Positions 41,388 to 50,996 of a stretch of 64,000 nucleotides of DNA are shown here, in pieces. Location: contig NZ_VDBO01000006.1 in assembly GCF_005930355.1 (NCBI RefSeq), forward strand, positions 62,001 through 126,000, read 5' to 3'. The stretch is from Paenibacillus sinopodophylli (GTDB lineage: Bacteria; Bacillota; Bacilli; Paenibacillales; Paenibacillaceae). Numbering within the stretch: the first letter of the stretch is position 1; each line of letters opens with the position of its first letter. The notes beneath the pieces are model-generated. The model saw only the letters and a list, made by a program, of their open reading frames with translations. It was not told where the DNA came from and searched no databases. The position numbers and the translations under genes are program-made.

Positions 41388-42113
41388 ATGATTAAAGTAA
41401 CGGTGTGGAATGAGTATTTGCATGAGAAGATTCATGAGGAAGTAAGAAATGTCTATCCGAATGGCATTCATCATGCGCTTGCTAGTGGCATAGCGAATGG
41501 AGACTTCGAAATTACCACTGCAACGCTTGAGGAGCCGGAGCATGGACTTACGACGGAGCGTCTTGCAAACACAGACGTGTTGATTTGGTGGGGGCATATG
41601 GGTCATGATCAGGTAGACGATCAGATCGTGGAGCGCATTCAGCATCGCGTATGGGAAGGCATGGGATTAATCGTACTCCACTCCGGTCACTTCTCCAAAA
41701 TATTCAAAAAACTCATGGGCACGAGCTGCGATCTGAAGTGGCGTGAAGCGGGAGAGAAGGAACGGCTTTGGGTCGTTAATCCAGCTCATCCTATTGCAGC
41801 TGGCTTGCCGGAGTATATCACACTTGAGCATGAGGAAATGTATGGTGAGCACTTCGATATACCTGCGCCGGATGAGCTTGTTTTCGTAAGCTGGTTCGAG
41901 GGTGGTGAGGTGTTTCGCAGTGGCTGTACGTTCAACCGTGGACAAGGTAAAATCTTTTATTTCCGTCCAGGACATGAGACGTATCCAACCTATTACAACT
42001 CGCAAGTGTTGCAGGTCATTCAGAATGGCGTACGCTGGGCGGCTCCATCACATGCAGCAGCTCCAGTTCGCGGCAATCATCAGCCGTTAGAGCCAATTGG
42101 CAATAAAGGATAG
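41388..42113 (+). CDS. ThuA-like domain protein (trehalose utilisation)
   Basis: A 241-residue protein with a glutamine-amidotransferase-like flavodoxin fold. [13 protein letters not shown] at the N-terminus, [31 protein letters not shown] and the C-terminal [17 protein letters not shown] are the ThuA family segments. ThuA takes part in trehalose or disaccharide catabolism through 3-keto intermediates, but the enzymatic role is not settled. GAAGGTGA precedes the ATG at 41388; the longer frame overlaps DUF456. It is followed after 20 bases by the flippase gene. Confidence 0.9.
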   Translation: MIKVTVWNEYLHEKIHEEVRNVYPNGIHHALASGIANGDFEITTATLEEPEHGLTTERLANTDVLIWWGHMGHDQVDDQIVERIQHRVWEGMGLIVLHSGHFSKIFKKLMGTSCDLKWREAGEKERLWVVNPAHPIAAGLPEYITLEHEEMYGEHFDIPAPDELVFVSWFEGGEVFRSGCTFNRGQGKIFYFRPGHETYPTYYNSQVLQVIQNGVRWAAPSHAAAPVRGNHQPLEPIGNKG

Positions 42114-42133
42114 GGAGACTCGGGAAGACGATC

Positions 42134-43768
42134 ATGCTGAAAAAAGACTCATTATTAAAAGGTACTATTATACTCGCGGCTGCTGCCATAGTGGTCCGGT
42201 TTCTTGGCTTATTCCAGAGAATACCGCTCGACTATATGCTTGGATCAGTTGGGCAGGCAGCCTTCAACTCTGCGAATACGATTTATTTGTTGCTGCTTAC
42301 AATCGCGACTGGAGGCATTCCGCTGGCGATCAGTAAGATGATCTCACAGCGCTATGCGCTTGGCCGGCCTGACGAGGCGAAACGGATCTATCAGGCGGCA
42401 TTGATGTTCGGTGCTGTGACAGGCTTGTCACTTGCAACGGCCTTATTCGTACTTGCGCCAGCCTATGAACGCTTGACGCGGGTGCCAGACTCGGCCTTAT
42501 CGCTTCAAGCGATAGCGCCTGCGCTGCTGCTGTTCCCGATTATTGCGATGATGCGTGGCTATTTTCAAGGCCGTCAAATTATGGCAGCCGGCGGTGTATC
42601 GCAAATTATGGAGCAAATATTGCGGCTCATCGGCGGTATTGGTCTAGCCATTATCGTACTCGGCTTAGGCTGGGGTGATAAGTTCGGCGCGGCGGCTGTT
42701 GCGTTTGGTTCGGTACTCGGAAGCATCGGCGCCTTCTCAGTCATGATGTGGTTTGCCAGAAAGCTCAAAAGGCAGGACCGCAATGAAGCTGCGGCGACCG
42801 CAGCAGACATGGCAGCGAAGCCTAGCTCCAAGCTGCCGTTCCGTACTATTTATCGGGAAATATTCAGAACCTCGATCGCGGCTGTTGTAACGGCTATGAC
42901 CGTACAGTTTGTCTATTTCTTCGACCAGTCGTTTTTTATGAGACTTACAACAGCGTTCTATAGCCACGATGCAGCTATTAAAGTGCTTGCGGAATATCAG
43001 AATAAAGCGATGGGTATTGCCGGTATTCCGCCGATTCTGGCTATTGCGCTCGGCGCTTCAATTATTCCGGTCATTTCTTCGGCTTATGCCTTGAAGAATA
43101 TGGGAGAGGTACAGCGCCAATCCTCGCTTGTGATGAGAATCGTATTTTTTACCGGTGTACCTGTCGCTTTGCTGCTGACTGTTGCTTCGTATTCGGTAAC
43201 AGGCTTATTGTTCAAAACGCCCAGCGGAAGCGAAGCCGTTGCTCTGCTGACGGCCGGAGCGATCTTCCAAATTACGATGATGATATCCAACTCGATTCTC
43301 TACGGCCTCAATAAACCGAAGCAGCCGATGTACCATACATTTATCGGGCTTGGTCTAAAGGTCGTATCAAGCTTAGCACTTGCTCCATTCTTAGGGGTTT
43401 ATGGCCTTATTATCGGATCATCGATTTGCTTCATTGTCGTGACGCTTCTGAACGTCAGGACAATTAACAAGGAAGTCAATTTGAATATTCTAGGCAACAA
43501 ATGGTTCGCTTATCTTGCGGCAATTGCCGTGCCTGCTCTGGCAGGGTGGGGCGCCGAGCAATGGGTGCTGAGCTTAACAGATGTATGGGAGAAAAAGGTT
43601 TCGTATTTCTTCGCAGCAGGAGTTACGTCTGTAATCGTAGGCGGACTGTACCTCGTCATGCTGGCAGCGCTCCGCGTCATTACGCCGGAGGATGTACGTT
43701 CGTTCCCAGGCCCGCTGCGTAAGATGCTGACGCTTGTGCTGAAACCATTTTACAAGAAAGCTGTTTAA
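42134..43768 (+). CDS. MOP-family lipid flippase (SpoVB/YtgP/MurJ type)
   Basis: A 544-residue membrane protein with 14 predicted helices, within the range of MurJ-like lipid II flippases. Family segments are RFLGLFQRIPLDYMLGSVG near the N-terminus, ATGGIPLAISKMIS, and GIPPILAIALGASIIPVIS in the middle. B. subtilis has YtgP (MurJ), SpoVB and related proteins; which one this matches is not clear from sequence alone. It flips undecaprenyl-linked precursors across the membrane. A good terminator follows. Confidence 0.9.
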   Translation: MLKKDSLLKGTIILAAAAIVVRFLGLFQRIPLDYMLGSVGQAAFNSANTIYLLLLTIATGGIPLAISKMISQRYALGRPDEAKRIYQAALMFGAVTGLSLATALFVLAPAYERLTRVPDSALSLQAIAPALLLFPIIAMMRGYFQGRQIMAAGGVSQIMEQILRLIGGIGLAIIVLGLGWGDKFGAAAVAFGSVLGSIGAFSVMMWFARKLKRQDRNEAAATAADMAAKPSSKLPFRTIYREIFRTSIAAVVTAMTVQFVYFFDQSFFMRLTTAFYSHDAAIKVLAEYQNKAMGIAGIPPILAIALGASIIPVISSAYALKNMGEVQRQSSLVMRIVFFTGVPVALLLTVASYSVTGLLFKTPSGSEAVALLTAGAIFQITMMISNSILYGLNKPKQPMYHTFIGLGLKVVSSLALAPFLGVYGLIIGSSICFIVVTLLNVRTINKEVNLNILGNKWFAYLAAIAVPALAGWGAEQWVLSLTDVWEKKVSYFFAAGVTSVIVGGLYLVMLAALRVITPEDVRSFPGPLRKMLTLVLKPFYKKAV

Positions 43769-43786
43769 TCGCTTGTTTGCTTAATG

Positions 43787-43826
43787 AAAGGGCATGTCTC
43801 ATGATGATGAGCATGTCCTTTTTTTT
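43787..43826 (+). terminator. Terminator after the flippase gene
   Basis: AAAGGGCATG pairs with CATGTCCTTT (one G-U pair) over TCTCATGATGATGAG, followed by T8. Confidence 0.85.
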
Positions 43827-43946
43827 GCCTAGAGCATGAAAGAAATAAGGATTTGTCAGCTATCCGACATTCTAGATCTGTATTTTGTGATATTCTTCTA
43901 ATAACACATCAGATTAGTCGGGATAAAGAGGAAGCTGAAGGGTAAG

Positions 43947-44624
43947 GTGACGGGAGAAGTGGATGAAACCAATGGACAGAATAGCTTCCCGGAATCGAAT
44001 CATCATTATGAGACGATCTTCAGAGCATTCGAGAAATATGGAACGAAGAGAGCGTTTAAAAAACATGAGTTTATATTTCAAGAGAATGATCCTTCCATCG
44101 CTGCCTATTATGTAGATACAGGGCTAATCAAAGTTTCGCAATCCTCTCAAGAAGGACAAGGGATCACATTATTTCTACGCTATACCGGTGAGGTATTCGG
44201 CAACGCGGAGCTCTTGGCTGGTCTTTCGCGCAAACGTTATGCGAAATGCTTGACAGACAGCATGATTATTGCAGTGGAATCTCGGCAATTCCTTGCTTTG
44301 GCTAAGCAGGACCCCGCGTTTTCTTACTCGTTAGCGACGATAACAGCAAGAAGACTGCTGGAGACACAAAACATGGTGGAGACGCTAATCAGCCGTCCTG
44401 TCGCTTGGCGGCTTGGCTGGTTTCTCATTCAAATGGGGAAAAGAAAAGAGAACGTCGCTCGCGTACAGCTGCAGCTCAGCCATGAGGAAATTTCGTATGT
44501 CATCGGATGCAGCAGGCAAACGGTAACGGAGCTGTTGAACAAGTGGCGCGACAAGGGGCTGATTACATACGAGAAGAAAAATATCATTATTATGGAACCA
44601 AGCCGTTTTTTACATCACATATAG
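43947..44624 (+). CDS. Crp/Fnr family transcriptional regulator
   Basis: A 225-residue regulator. Residues 20-140 form a cyclic-nucleotide-binding barrel (KKHEFIFQENDPSIAAYYVDTG, then GEVFGNAELLAG). The C-terminal HTH is LSHEEISYVIGCSRQTVTELLNKW. Only the isolated Cys 87-like residues are visible, and an N-terminal FeS cysteine set of Fnr is absent, so the effector is probably not oxygen by that route. GTG at 43947 with GAAGGG before it. It is followed after 48 bases by an MBL hydrolase gene, its probable target or partner. Confidence 0.9.
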   Translation: MTGEVDETNGQNSFPESNHHYETIFRAFEKYGTKRAFKKHEFIFQENDPSIAAYYVDTGLIKVSQSSQEGQGITLFLRYTGEVFGNAELLAGLSRKRYAKCLTDSMIIAVESRQFLALAKQDPAFSYSLATITARRLLETQNMVETLISRPVAWRLGWFLIQMGKRKENVARVQLQLSHEEISYVIGCSRQTVTELLNKWRDKGLITYEKKNIIIMEPSRFLHHI

Positions 44625-44672
44625 AGTTGATTCGCACGGCTGCTACTCATTAGAGTTTTGGAGGTTATCGTT

Positions 44673-45590
44673 ATGTTGATTCAAAAACAAGAAAAGGTTT
44701 TACCTGATTATCATGAGCATCTAAAGGTTATTCTGCTTGGAACAGGGACACCGCGGGCATTCAGTGGAAGAGCCAAGTCTGGCGTCGCGGTGCTGGCAGG
44801 CAGCAAGGTTTTTTTGGTCGATTGCGGGGGCGGAACGGTTGATCAGTTAATTAAGGCAGGTGTGATGCCGCAGCGCATCGAGGATGTGCTGTTCACACAT
44901 CACCACAGCGATCATAATTCAGGGTTCTTCGACGTGTTTATATCAAGCTGGCGAACGCATGTCATCCCAGATCGCGTGTTCGAGGGACGCTCAGTGCCTA
45001 TGAACGTATATGGGCCGACTACGACGAAAGATATTATTGGGAAAATGAGAGAGTCCTTTGATTTCGACGCGAACCTGCGGGTCAATTATAATTTGTCGGC
45101 GGATCAAGGAGCCAATATTAACTATTTCGAATGCAATGAAGGCATCGTGTATGATGCTGACGGCATCAAAATTACAGCTTTCGAGGTTGATCATCGACCT
45201 GTTTATCCGGCACTTGCTTACAAAATCGAATATAACGGCAAATCCGTTGTCATTTCGGGAGATACCATTCCTGTTGCCAATATGATTAAATACAGCCGTG
45301 GCGCTGATTTGCTTATTCATGAATCTTATAACAAGGCGTGGCTGGATGCATTGATTGAGCAGTTTCCTGAACAGGCGCAGTCTTTATCCAATCCGGCAAA
45401 GTATCATACGACGACGCTGCAGGCGGCCGAGATCGCGCGTCAAGCAGAAGTTCCTCATCTAGTCTTAACACATCATATTCCGGCACCGGCTGAGACTGAG
45501 GAAGCCGAGGCGGAATATACGCAAGGGATGCGCGACATCTATGCGAACCGGATTACGATGGGAAGGGACTTAATGGTGTTTGAGCTTTAA
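44673..45590 (+). CDS. MBL fold metallo-hydrolase (RNase Z/arylsulfatase-like)
   Basis: A 305-residue hydrolase. HHHSDHN is the di-zinc HxHxDH site; later ligands include the His of VDHRPVYPALAY, the Asp in VISGDTIP and the final His pair in LVLTHHIPAP. The wide spacing and insert are those of alkyl/aryl sulfatases or RNase Z-type enzymes; with no partner genes the substrate stays open. TGGAGG lies 8 bases before the ATG at 44673. The gene follows the Crp/Fnr regulator and ends in a terminator. Confidence 0.88.
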   Translation: MLIQKQEKVLPDYHEHLKVILLGTGTPRAFSGRAKSGVAVLAGSKVFLVDCGGGTVDQLIKAGVMPQRIEDVLFTHHHSDHNSGFFDVFISSWRTHVIPDRVFEGRSVPMNVYGPTTTKDIIGKMRESFDFDANLRVNYNLSADQGANINYFECNEGIVYDADGIKITAFEVDHRPVYPALAYKIEYNGKSVVISGDTIPVANMIKYSRGADLLIHESYNKAWLDALIEQFPEQAQSLSNPAKYHTTTLQAAEIARQAEVPHLVLTHHIPAPAETEEAEAEYTQGMRDIYANRITMGRDLMVFEL

Positions 45591-45637
45591 TTCTGAATAT
45601 CGCGCGCTGGCAATTCGATTGTATTACAACTCATCGA

Positions 45638-45669
45638 AATAAAGAGCTGCCATGCTGCAGCTCTTTATT
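45638..45669 (+). terminator. Terminator after the MBL gene
   Basis: AATAAAGAGCTGC / GCAGCTCTTTATT, perfect 13-bp stem with a 6-base loop; tail is short. Confidence 0.8.
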
Positions 45670-45858
45670 CCTATTGTGGAGGTTTTTAAGCAGAATGATA
45701 GCACTTAAATTAGCACTTTTATCAATTATTCGGTACATTTATGTTGACAATTCATATCATTCCCATAAGAATGGACTATATATTATTTGAATTAAATTCG
45801 TTTTAGGATAAAGTCGTTTGGAAGCGTGGAGCTTGAATGTTAAATAGGGGGATGCTTT

Positions 45859-46701
45859 ATGATTGTTATTGACAAGGTCAGTAAGGATTTCAATCAACGG
45901 GACGGCAGCAGCTTTCGCGCCTTGGAGAACATAAGCCTAACGATTCAAGAGGGAGAATTTGTTTCGCTTCTAGGTCCTTCTGGTTGCGGGAAATCGACGG
46001 TGCTGAATTTAGTTGCAGGATTTGATCGAAACTCTGAGGGTTCGATAAAGGTAAATAGCGAGGAAATTAAAGCTCCTGGACCAGATCGAGTGGTCGTTTT
46101 TCAGGAGCATGGATTGTTCCCATGGCTGACAGTGATGGAGAACGTGGCGTTCGGCTTAAAACAAAAGGGGATTGGGAAAAAAGAGCGGATGGCGCTTGCA
46201 TTGGAGCAAATTAGAGCGGTGCATTTGAGCAAGTTCGCAGATCGATACCCCCACGAGCTGTCGGGCGGTATGAAGCAGCGTGCTGCGATTGCTCGTGCTC
46301 TAGTGATGGATCCGCAAATATTGCTGATGGATGAGCCCTTTGCCGCATTAGATGAGCAGACAAGGCTAGTGCTGCATCAGGAGCTTGAGGAGATTTGGCT
46401 GCGCACGGGAAAAACGATTCTATTCATTACCCATAATATAAGGGAAGCGGTCATGCTGTCTGATCGCGTGCTAGTCATGTCTACTCGCCCTGGGAAAATT
46501 AAAAAGGAGTTTGTCGTTCAGGCTGCAAGGCCGCGCGACAGTGCGGATCCGCTGCTTCACCATGTGGAGAAATCGATTATGGAATGCCTGGCTGATGAGC
46601 TGGAGAAAGTAGTGAAGGAGGAAATGGGAGATGACACCTACAGTCTTAAGAAGAACGCTGTTTCTGATAGCCATTTTGGTGGCATGGGAAGCGGCATATA
46701 G
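45859..46701 (+). CDS. ABC transporter ATP-binding protein (SsuB/NrtD/TauB type)
   Basis: A 280-residue ATPase of the nitrate/sulfonate/taurine subfamily. Walker A is GPSGCGKST, the signature LSGGMKQRAAIARAL, and Walker B LLMDEPFAALD. FQEHGLFPWLTVMENVAFGL is typical of this subfamily. Its last 24 codons overlap the start of the permease gene by 71 bases. Start at 45859 follows AGGGGG. Upstream, a perfect TTGACA lies at 45744 but no well-spaced -10 is visible. Confidence 0.93.
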   Translation: MIVIDKVSKDFNQRDGSSFRALENISLTIQEGEFVSLLGPSGCGKSTVLNLVAGFDRNSEGSIKVNSEEIKAPGPDRVVVFQEHGLFPWLTVMENVAFGLKQKGIGKKERMALALEQIRAVHLSKFADRYPHELSGGMKQRAAIARALVMDPQILLMDEPFAALDEQTRLVLHQELEEIWLRTGKTILFITHNIREAVMLSDRVLVMSTRPGKIKKEFVVQAARPRDSADPLLHHVEKSIMECLADELEKVVKEEMGDDTYSLKKNAVSDSHFGGMGSGI

Positions 46702-47401
46702 AATCATCGGCTGGGAGGATTGGAAGTTTCCTTCCTTGTTCCAGACTGTAGAATCTTTCTATAACGGCTTTGCACACGGACAATTGCTTGAAGCTATCTT
46801 AAATTCTCTTAGAAGACTGTTAATTGCATTTGCCATCTCGATTTCAATCGGACTGCTGCTTGGCTTCATGTTCGCACGCTCCAAAGTCATTGACGATACG
46901 CTTGGCTTTGTTGTGATTGCCCTGCAAACCGTGCCTAGCATCGCGTGGCTGCCCTTTGCTATCATTTGGTTCGGCTTTAATGATAAATCTGTTATTTTCA
47001 TAACAGCACTTGGCGCAACGTGGACGATGGCCATTGCAACGAGAACGGGAATCAAAAATATATCGCCGATCTATATTAGAGCCGCGCAGACGCTCGGGAC
47101 TGGCACTGGCTGGCGGATGTTTACGCAAATCTTAATACCAGGCGCCTTTCCGCATCTGATGACCGGCATTCGCGTGGCATGGGCGTTTGCTTGGCGCGCC
47201 CTTGTTGCAGGTGAGCTGATTGCGAATGGAGCGGGACTTGGTCAGCTGTTGAATGACGGCAGGGGGCTTGGTGATACAGCCTTAATGCTTAATGTGGTCA
47301 TCATCATAGCGGTGCTCGGAACCTTGTCTGATCACTTCTGTTTTAAGAAGATGGAGGATAAGCTATTGATTCGCTATGGATTGGAAACTCAATCAAAATA
47401 A
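46631..47401 (+). CDS. ABC transporter permease (SsuC/NrtB/TauC type)
   Basis: A 256-residue permease with five to six helices. The cytoplasmic loop EAA motif that contacts the ATPase is RAAQTLGTGTGWRMFTQILI; FAWRALVAGELIANGAGLGQLL is the family C-terminal segment. It forms the membrane pore of the importer with the ATPase and binding protein encoded on either side. The ATG at 46631 is preceded by AGGAGG at 9 bases, so the 71-base overlap with the ATPase gene is genuine. Confidence 0.92.
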   Translation: MTPTVLRRTLFLIAILVAWEAAYRIIGWEDWKFPSLFQTVESFYNGFAHGQLLEAILNSLRRLLIAFAISISIGLLLGFMFARSKVIDDTLGFVVIALQTVPSIAWLPFAIIWFGFNDKSVIFITALGATWTMAIATRTGIKNISPIYIRAAQTLGTGTGWRMFTQILIPGAFPHLMTGIRVAWAFAWRALVAGELIANGAGLGQLLNDGRGLGDTALMLNVVIIIAVLGTLSDHFCFKKMEDKLLIRYGLETQSK

Positions 47402-47494
47402 AATAAATATTGACAAAATTAACAATTCCGATAGTATTAGTTGGAGAAAGAAAAAGAGATTTATTATGTATTTGAAGAAGGGTAGGAAAACGAA

Positions 47495-48586
47495 GTGAAA
47501 AAACAGTTCGGGATTATTCTAACACTTGTATTTGTATTATTATTGAGTGCGTGCGGGGGCAACAACAAGGCAGCCGAGAGTCCTTCGCCAGCAGCTAACA
47601 ACACGGGTGAAGCAACAGAAGCGCCTACGGATGCACCCGTCAAACAAGAGCCAGTAACCGTTAAGCTTGGCATATTCAAGAACGTAACCCATGCTGCAGG
47701 ATATATCGCTTTGGAGAAGGAGTTTTTCCAGAAGCAGCTTGGCGAGCACGTAACGATTGAGGTACAGGCCTTCGATAACGGTTCTGATTTCTCAACAGCT
47801 ATTGCAACAGGTCAAATTGATCTTGGGTATGTAGGGCCAGGACCTTCAACGAACCAATTCCTAAAAAGCAGTAATTTCCGTGTTATCTCCGGCGCCGACA
47901 ATGGTGGAGCCGTTCTTGTAGCCGGCAAGGATTCTGGCGTGAATACGGTTAAAGATTTGGTAGGCAAGACCATTGCTATACCAACCAAAGGCAGCACGAA
48001 CGAAATTTCACTGCGCCTGCTGCTTGAACAAGAAGGCGTGAAAATCACTACGGATAAATCAGGAGCACAAATCGTTGCTCGTGCTCCGGCTGACACATTA
48101 GTTGCGCTTCGTCAGAACGAAGTACATGCAACACTTATTCCAGAGCCATGGGGTACACAAATCGAGCAAGAGGGAATCGGCAAGGTAATTGTGCCTTGGG
48201 ATCAAATTCCTCCGAACAATGGTGATTACCCGCTCGTTATTCTCGTAGCAAGCGACAAGTTTCTGAGCGAGCATAGGGACTTAGCCAAAGCAGCTGTCAA
48301 AGCTAACCTAGAAGCGATTGATTTCATTACAGCTAATCCGGATGAATCCTATGAGCTAATTAATAAGCGTTTGAGCGAGCTGAGCGGTAAAGGTCTTGAT
48401 ATTGAGCTGATTAAAGCAGCATTGTCGCATATGCGGTTGACTTCAGATGTTAGCGCAGAGGCAATTGAAGAAATGGCGAAGGTATCCATTGGAGCTGGCT
48501 ACATTAAGGATATTACGGTAGATACGCTTGATCTTAGCACATTTCTAGATTTGTCCCTGCTTCAAGAAGTGAAAGACGGCAAATAA
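47495..48586 (+). CDS. ABC transporter substrate-binding lipoprotein (SsuA/NrtA type)
   Basis: A 363-residue lipoprotein (lipobox LLSAC) with a Pro/Ala/Glu linker. The NMT1/SsuA-like fold shows KLGIFKNVTHAAGYIALEKEF, IDLGYVGPGPSTNQFL, and ATLIPEPWGTQIEQEG. The family imports nitrate, sulfonates, taurine or pyrimidine precursors; the ligand is not decided by sequence and no sulfur-desulfonation genes are near. GTG start. It is the third gene of the importer, after a 93-bp gap that may carry a separate promoter. Confidence 0.9.
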   Translation: MKKQFGIILTLVFVLLLSACGGNNKAAESPSPAANNTGEATEAPTDAPVKQEPVTVKLGIFKNVTHAAGYIALEKEFFQKQLGEHVTIEVQAFDNGSDFSTAIATGQIDLGYVGPGPSTNQFLKSSNFRVISGADNGGAVLVAGKDSGVNTVKDLVGKTIAIPTKGSTNEISLRLLLEQEGVKITTDKSGAQIVARAPADTLVALRQNEVHATLIPEPWGTQIEQEGIGKVIVPWDQIPPNNGDYPLVILVASDKFLSEHRDLAKAAVKANLEAIDFITANPDESYELINKRLSELSGKGLDIELIKAALSHMRLTSDVSAEAIEEMAKVSIGAGYIKDITVDTLDLSTFLDLSLLQEVKDGK

Positions 48587-48615
48587 GCGAATATCTCCTA
48601 TAATCGTAGAGTAAT

Positions 48616-48668
48616 AAGGGTTGTTCCTTGCTGTGGTTGATGCCGCACGAGGGAACACCCTTTTTTTT
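48616..48668 (+). terminator. Terminator of the ABC importer operon
   Basis: AAGGGTTGTTCC pairs with GGAACACCCTT with a bulge, followed by eight T residues. Confidence 0.82.
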
Positions 48669-48747
48669 CATTCATACCTAGCAAAAAATTAATATTGAAC
48701 AGCCTATCATTCTAGCATTTTCGACAAAACTAGACCTTTCCATACAT

Positions 48748-48775
48748 TTACATTAGATAGACTCTCCTGTACAAT
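48748..48775 (+). promoter_or_regulatory. Promoter of the stalk-domain lipoprotein gene
   Basis: TTACAT, 16-base spacer, TACAAT, 59 bases before the start codon. Confidence 0.55.
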
Positions 48776-48834
48776 AGATAGAGTTTTCCAGTAAAAATGG
48801 ACTACAATTAATTTATTATAAAGGAGACGAATAA

Positions 48835-50436
48835 ATGAAGAAATTTTTTGCAAAACCTAGCAAGCTTATCATACTATTATTGTCGTTCACACTCGTTTTT
48901 GTAGCTGGTTGCCAAGCTATTGCTAATGTGGATTTCAATACGGTACTAAAAAATTCATTAAAAGTCACTTCCAGCGAGAGCAAGCAATCGGCTGAGTTTA
49001 AGCTTCTTCTTGATGATGCGGCTTATGAAGGTGCCACTGCAGAAGACATTGCAATCATGAAGCTTGTATCCAATATTAAGCTGCAGCTTAACAATGTGAA
49101 GATGCAGGATAACTCAAATGCTTCGTTCGACGGAAGCTTAATCTTGGGAGATACGGCTAGTGTTAAGTTTTCTCTCAAAATGTCCGATACCCTTGCGGTT
49201 ATGGAAATTGAAGGCGCGAAGCAACCATTTACTCTTGATCTGACAACAGATGGCTTGCTCGGTTTGACGGGTTTGCCTGTACAAGTCGCTTCTGAGGAAG
49301 TTCCTGGACTAGATGAAGAAACGGCAACTGCGCTTGGCCATCAACTGCTTGATACGGTTGGTTCGTATGTAATAAATAACTTGCCGAATCCAGAGCGAAT
49401 TGAAGTAAAGCCCGTTAACGAGAGTATTAACGGCGTCGCAACTTCTCTCATGAAGGTGCATGTTGATTTTGACGGAACTGAAATATGGGCATGGGTCAAA
49501 AAATATGTTGACGCACTAATTGCTGACCGCGCAGGTTTAGACAAAATGGTAGCAGGCGTAATGGAAGTATTGACTAGCGACCCGCAGATTTGGGATGCAG
49601 CGGGAGATGTTAATCCGTTCGATACAGGTGGACTCGATACAACTGACCCGTCTGAGCTTATTAAGGAAGCAAGCGACGGTATTGCTGAGCTGCTTACCGA
49701 GCTGCAGGGTGAGCTCAAGCTGATTGAGGAAGAGGATCAAGAGTCACTCAACGAAATTTTGAACAAGGATCTTACGATTAAGGCTGACATGTTTGTAGAC
49801 AGCAAGCTTGATATTCGCAAACAAGCCTATGAAATTTCCTATGTACCAAGCTCAGAGCCTGAATTTGGCATGATGCCAATCAAGGGACTTTCGTTAAAAT
49901 TCGAGAGCGAGTCATGGAATGTGAACGGCGATGTGAAGTCGGAAGTACCTGTTGCCTCGAAGGCTGATCTGTCTGTTGACAAGCTGATGGATCTACAAGG
50001 CTATCAAATATTGAAAAAGTTTGACGATAAATCGATTGTTTATGACTTATTGAAAAACAAGTTGCACCTGAACAAACAGGAGATCACATGGTATAATTAT
50101 CAATATTACAATCCGGTTATTGTGACGGCAAGCAACATTACGCTTCTCCCGCTGCGCTCAACTGTGGAGCAGCTTGGCGGCGTTCTTACCTATGACAGCA
50201 AAACCAAAAGCCTCAAGGTATTTGATGAAGCTACAAATACGACGATTGTACTGAAAAACGGCAGCGATTCTGCTGTTGTTAACGGTAAGACCGTCAAATG
50301 GGCATTCCCAGTTACGGTTGTTGACGGTGTCACTTATGTACCAGCCCGTAATTTGGCCAATGCCCTGAAAGCAAAGATTGGATGGACGGATCTTGGTGAT
50401 GAGATGAAAGTATTCTCGTTGAATCGGGAAGTCTAA
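48835..50436 (+). CDS. Lipoprotein with C-terminal copper amine oxidase-like stalk domain
   Basis: A 533-residue lipoprotein with lipobox VAGC. The large N-terminal part is a beta-rich domain of LppX/LolA-like look (repeated K-L-x-L strands and Asp/Glu-rich turns). The C-terminal 110 residues are a copper amine oxidase N-terminal-like domain: TLLPLRSTVEQLGGVLTYD, NGKTVKW and VTYVPARNLANAL. This stalk domain is very common in Paenibacillus surface proteins and is not itself enzymatic. Function is unknown. AAAGGAG precedes the ATG. Confidence 0.86.
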   Translation: MKKFFAKPSKLIILLLSFTLVFVAGCQAIANVDFNTVLKNSLKVTSSESKQSAEFKLLLDDAAYEGATAEDIAIMKLVSNIKLQLNNVKMQDNSNASFDGSLILGDTASVKFSLKMSDTLAVMEIEGAKQPFTLDLTTDGLLGLTGLPVQVASEEVPGLDEETATALGHQLLDTVGSYVINNLPNPERIEVKPVNESINGVATSLMKVHVDFDGTEIWAWVKKYVDALIADRAGLDKMVAGVMEVLTSDPQIWDAAGDVNPFDTGGLDTTDPSELIKEASDGIAELLTELQGELKLIEEEDQESLNEILNKDLTIKADMFVDSKLDIRKQAYEISYVPSSEPEFGMMPIKGLSLKFESESWNVNGDVKSEVPVASKADLSVDKLMDLQGYQILKKFDDKSIVYDLLKNKLHLNKQEITWYNYQYYNPVIVTASNITLLPLRSTVEQLGGVLTYDSKTKSLKVFDEATNTTIVLKNGSDSAVVNGKTVKWAFPVTVVDGVTYVPARNLANALKAKIGWTDLGDEMKVFSLNREV

Positions 50437-50488
50437 ACGCTAACAATAGGAATGAACAAAGCTACTAATGAATGGTTAGGGGTGCAGC

Positions 50489-50836
50489 ATGAAGAAATTA
50501 ACGACAGACGCGGCTTTCAGAGAAGCGGTAGCAAGCGAAGGGCTTACGATTGCCGTATTCAAAACGACCTGGTGTTCAGATTGTCATTTTATTGATCCTT
50601 TCATGCCAGACTTGGAGCGTCAATACGAAGGAAAAGTGAGCTTCATTGAGCTGGATCGAGATGATCTTCCTGAACTATGCTCAGAGCTTAACATTCTAGG
50701 TATCCCAAGCTTTATCGCCTTCCGCGGAAGTCAAGAGTTAGTCCGATTCGTAAGCAAGCTGCGCAAGACACGCGAGGAAATTGAAGAGTTTGTTGATCGT
50801 GCCATTCAAGTAAGCGATGTGCTCGCACAAAAGTAA
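50489..50836 (+). CDS. Thioredoxin family protein with WCSDC active site
   Basis: A 115-residue thioredoxin fold. The active site is WCSDC (Cys 29 and Cys 32) instead of WCGPC, with an acidic residue inside the loop that should change the redox potential. The cis-Pro loop GIPSFIAFRGSQELV is normal. No signal peptide is present, so it is cytosolic. AGGGGTG precedes the ATG, 52 bases after the lipoprotein gene. A strong terminator follows. Confidence 0.9.
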   Translation: MKKLTTDAAFREAVASEGLTIAVFKTTWCSDCHFIDPFMPDLERQYEGKVSFIELDRDDLPELCSELNILGIPSFIAFRGSQELVRFVSKLRKTREEIEEFVDRAIQVSDVLAQK

Positions 50837-50840
50837 TCGC

Positions 50841-50892
50841 AAGTCCGCGTTTCGGGATTCAGAGTTCCCCGAAACGCGGGCTTTCCTTTTTT
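50841..50892 (+). terminator. Terminator after the thioredoxin gene
   Basis: CCGCGTTTCGGG and CCCGAAACGCGG form a perfect 12-bp stem, with AAG/CTT outside it, then CTTTTTT. Confidence 0.88.
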
Positions 50893-50996
50893 AATTGTGA
50901 TTCTACGCGTAAGTGTCACATTTTCAACATGGCTTTTGCATTTTTTTATGGCTATAATTGAACTGTTATTAATACAAGAAATAAGGTGATTTTATT

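Noticed and set aside
45744-45749. Perfect TTGACA as promoter of the SsuABC-like operon
   Set aside because: No acceptable -10 box lies 16-18 bases downstream; the nearest TATATT is too far.
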